Source of the DNA: Candidatus Omnitrophota bacterium
GTDB lineage: Bacteria > Omnitrophota > Gorgyraeia > S143-82
NCBI GenBank assembly: GCA_027065215.1
Contig: JAMOOT010000376.1
Coordinates: forward strand, 1-25,762
Direction: 5' to 3'
DNA: 25,762 nt
Part shown: piece after piece, positions 24,796 to 25,762 of the stretch
How positions within the stretch are numbered: position 1 is the stretch's first letter
Layout: the number at the start of each line of letters is the position of its first letter
Translations under genes and position numbers: made by a program
Notes under the pieces: generated by a model
The model's input: the letters and a program-made list of their open reading frames with translations, nothing else
Told to the model about the DNA's origin: nothing
Database searches by the model: none

Positions 24796-25762
24796 TTAAC
24801 TCACAAAATCCAAAAAATTCTCCCTCGTAATCACCTCAAATTCTGCGTTAGAAACTTCTGCCCAATGCTTAGGCACCTTTACCCTTTTTGCCGAATACTT
24901 AAACTCATACCCCAACAGTTTACCATCCCTCTCTTCAACCCAATCAACTTCTCCCCCAGAATAAGACCTCCAGAAATAGTTATTACTGTAAATCCCCTTA
25001 TAAGATTGTTTTTTCAACCTTTCTATAACCAAAAAATTTTCCCATAATCTACCTATATCATCCCGAAACGAAAGAGGATTAAAGTTCCTTATAATTGCGT
25101 TGCGCACACCGACGTCGTAAAAATAATACTTCGACTTTTTAGTAATTGCATTCCTGAGATTTCTACTATAAGGAGGAAGCCGATAAAGGATAAATGCCTC
25201 TTCCAAAATAGACAAATACCGTGCTACCGTTTTTTTATTAAGACCAACCACAGCACCTATTTCTGAAAGAGATACCTCATTGCCAACCTGCAAGGCCAAC
25301 ATCTTTAACATATCAACAAGGATATGCGAACGCTTTAACCCCTCAATCTCAAAGACATCCTTTAACAAATACGAGTTAACGATCTCCTCCAAAATCTCTC
25401 TTTTTCTTTTCACATCCTTGCTAACTATTACCTCAGGATACATACCGTAGATTAAAATCTCATCCAGAGACCTCATCAATTCAAATCTTCCACCTAAGTA
25501 AGGGATTAACTCCATCACCGAAACAGGATACAACTTAACCGTCCTCTTCCTACCCACTAACGGCTCACCCACTTGCCCCAATAAACCAAAAGAAGAGGAA
25601 CCCGTAGCAATAACAGAAACATCCTTTATCATATCCACTATCAATTTGAAAGAAAAACCGATATTCGGGACCTTATGTGCCTCATCCACGATTAGAATCT
25701 CATTGTCCCCAATAAACTGACGCAATTTAGACAAAGAATTCTGACTTAAATACTCATACACA
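24796..25762 (-). CDS. AAA+ ATPase with DUF4143 domain (no. 4), partial
   Basis: The frame is open to the right edge, so the true start and Walker A lie outside. About 322 residues are present. They include Walker B ILIVDEAHKVPN, sensor-1-like ATGSSSFGLLGQVGEPLVGRK, a winged-helix segment (VSLSEIGAVVGLNKKTVARYLSI) and a nuclease-like C-terminus GGEVDW...GYEFK. Walker B reads DEAH here, where the other three read DEVQ or DEIQ. The leftmost in-frame GTG at the edge should not be taken as the start. It is the fourth member of the cluster, which may continue beyond the window. Confidence 0.88.
   Translation of the reverse strand, partial: VYEYLSQNSLSKLRQFIGDNEILIVDEAHKVPNIGFSFKLIVDMIKDVSVIATGSSSFGLLGQVGEPLVGRKRTVKLYPVSVMELIPYLGGRFELMRSLDEILIYGMYPEVIVSKDVKRKREILEEIVNSYLLKDVFEIEGLKRSHILVDMLKMLALQVGNEVSLSEIGAVVGLNKKTVARYLSILEEAFILYRLPPYSRNLRNAITKKSKYYFYDVGVRNAIIRNFNPLSFRDDIGRLWENFLVIERLKKQSYKGIYSNNYFWRSYSGGEVDWVEERDGKLLGYEFKYSAKRVKVPKHWAEVSNAEFEVITRENFLDFVS

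Noticed and set aside
18669..25762. CRISPR array or insertion sequence in the accessory block
   Set aside because: There are no regularly spaced repeats, no transposase frame and no terminal inverted repeats around any gene. The repeats seen are single pairs.

Overview
The window is bacterial DNA. It has Shine-Dalgarno sequences (AAGGAGG-like) before most left-hand genes, sigma-70-type promoters, tightly overlapping same-direction genes, and a tRNA-Gln without an encoded CCA. I cannot name the organism. A V/A-type ATP synthase, citramalate synthase, GldA/GldF/GldG-type transport genes, a possible PEP-CTERM-like exported protein and a cluster of DUF4143 ATPases would suit an uncultivated, probably anaerobic lineage, but that is inference.

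Left region (about 1-17,500): almost every base is coding and everything reads on the minus strand. From high to low coordinates it encodes a radical SAM protein, citramalate synthase, CcdA, a TlpA-like thioredoxin, a GldA-like ABC ATPase, a fused GldF-GldG permease, a DUF4340 protein, three V-type ATPase subunits (H, C, I), two tandem GalT-like proteins, phosphoglycerate kinase, acetolactate synthase large and small subunits, and the start of a HAMP-GAF sensor. From citramalate synthase to V-ATPase subunit I neighbouring genes overlap or nearly abut, which suggests one long operon, with likely internal starts before the GalT pair and before pgk. Citramalate synthase supplies 2-oxobutyrate for isoleucine, and IlvBH acts on it and on pyruvate, so the two ends of the region share one pathway.

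Middle (17,500-18,700): tRNA-Gln(CUG) with its own promoter, then an exported protein whose C-terminus resembles a PEP-CTERM sorting tail. The tRNA marks the change from compact housekeeping genes to looser accessory DNA.

Right region (18,700-25,762): an accessory block. A NYN-domain nuclease-like gene is followed by a CopG-type antitoxin gene. The pair is bracketed by two copies of a 23-nt palindromic element and has a leader made of two stem-loops. Beyond lie four different DUF4143-type AAA+ ATPases (one cut by the window edge). The three with visible starts lack Shine-Dalgarno sequences, and each has a promoter-like -10 box exactly 6 nt before the ATG, so they are candidate leaderless genes. 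One has a perfect 43-bp palindrome over its -35 region, and another is flanked by about 190-bp imperfect direct repeats. This block is the best place to look for an undescribed system.
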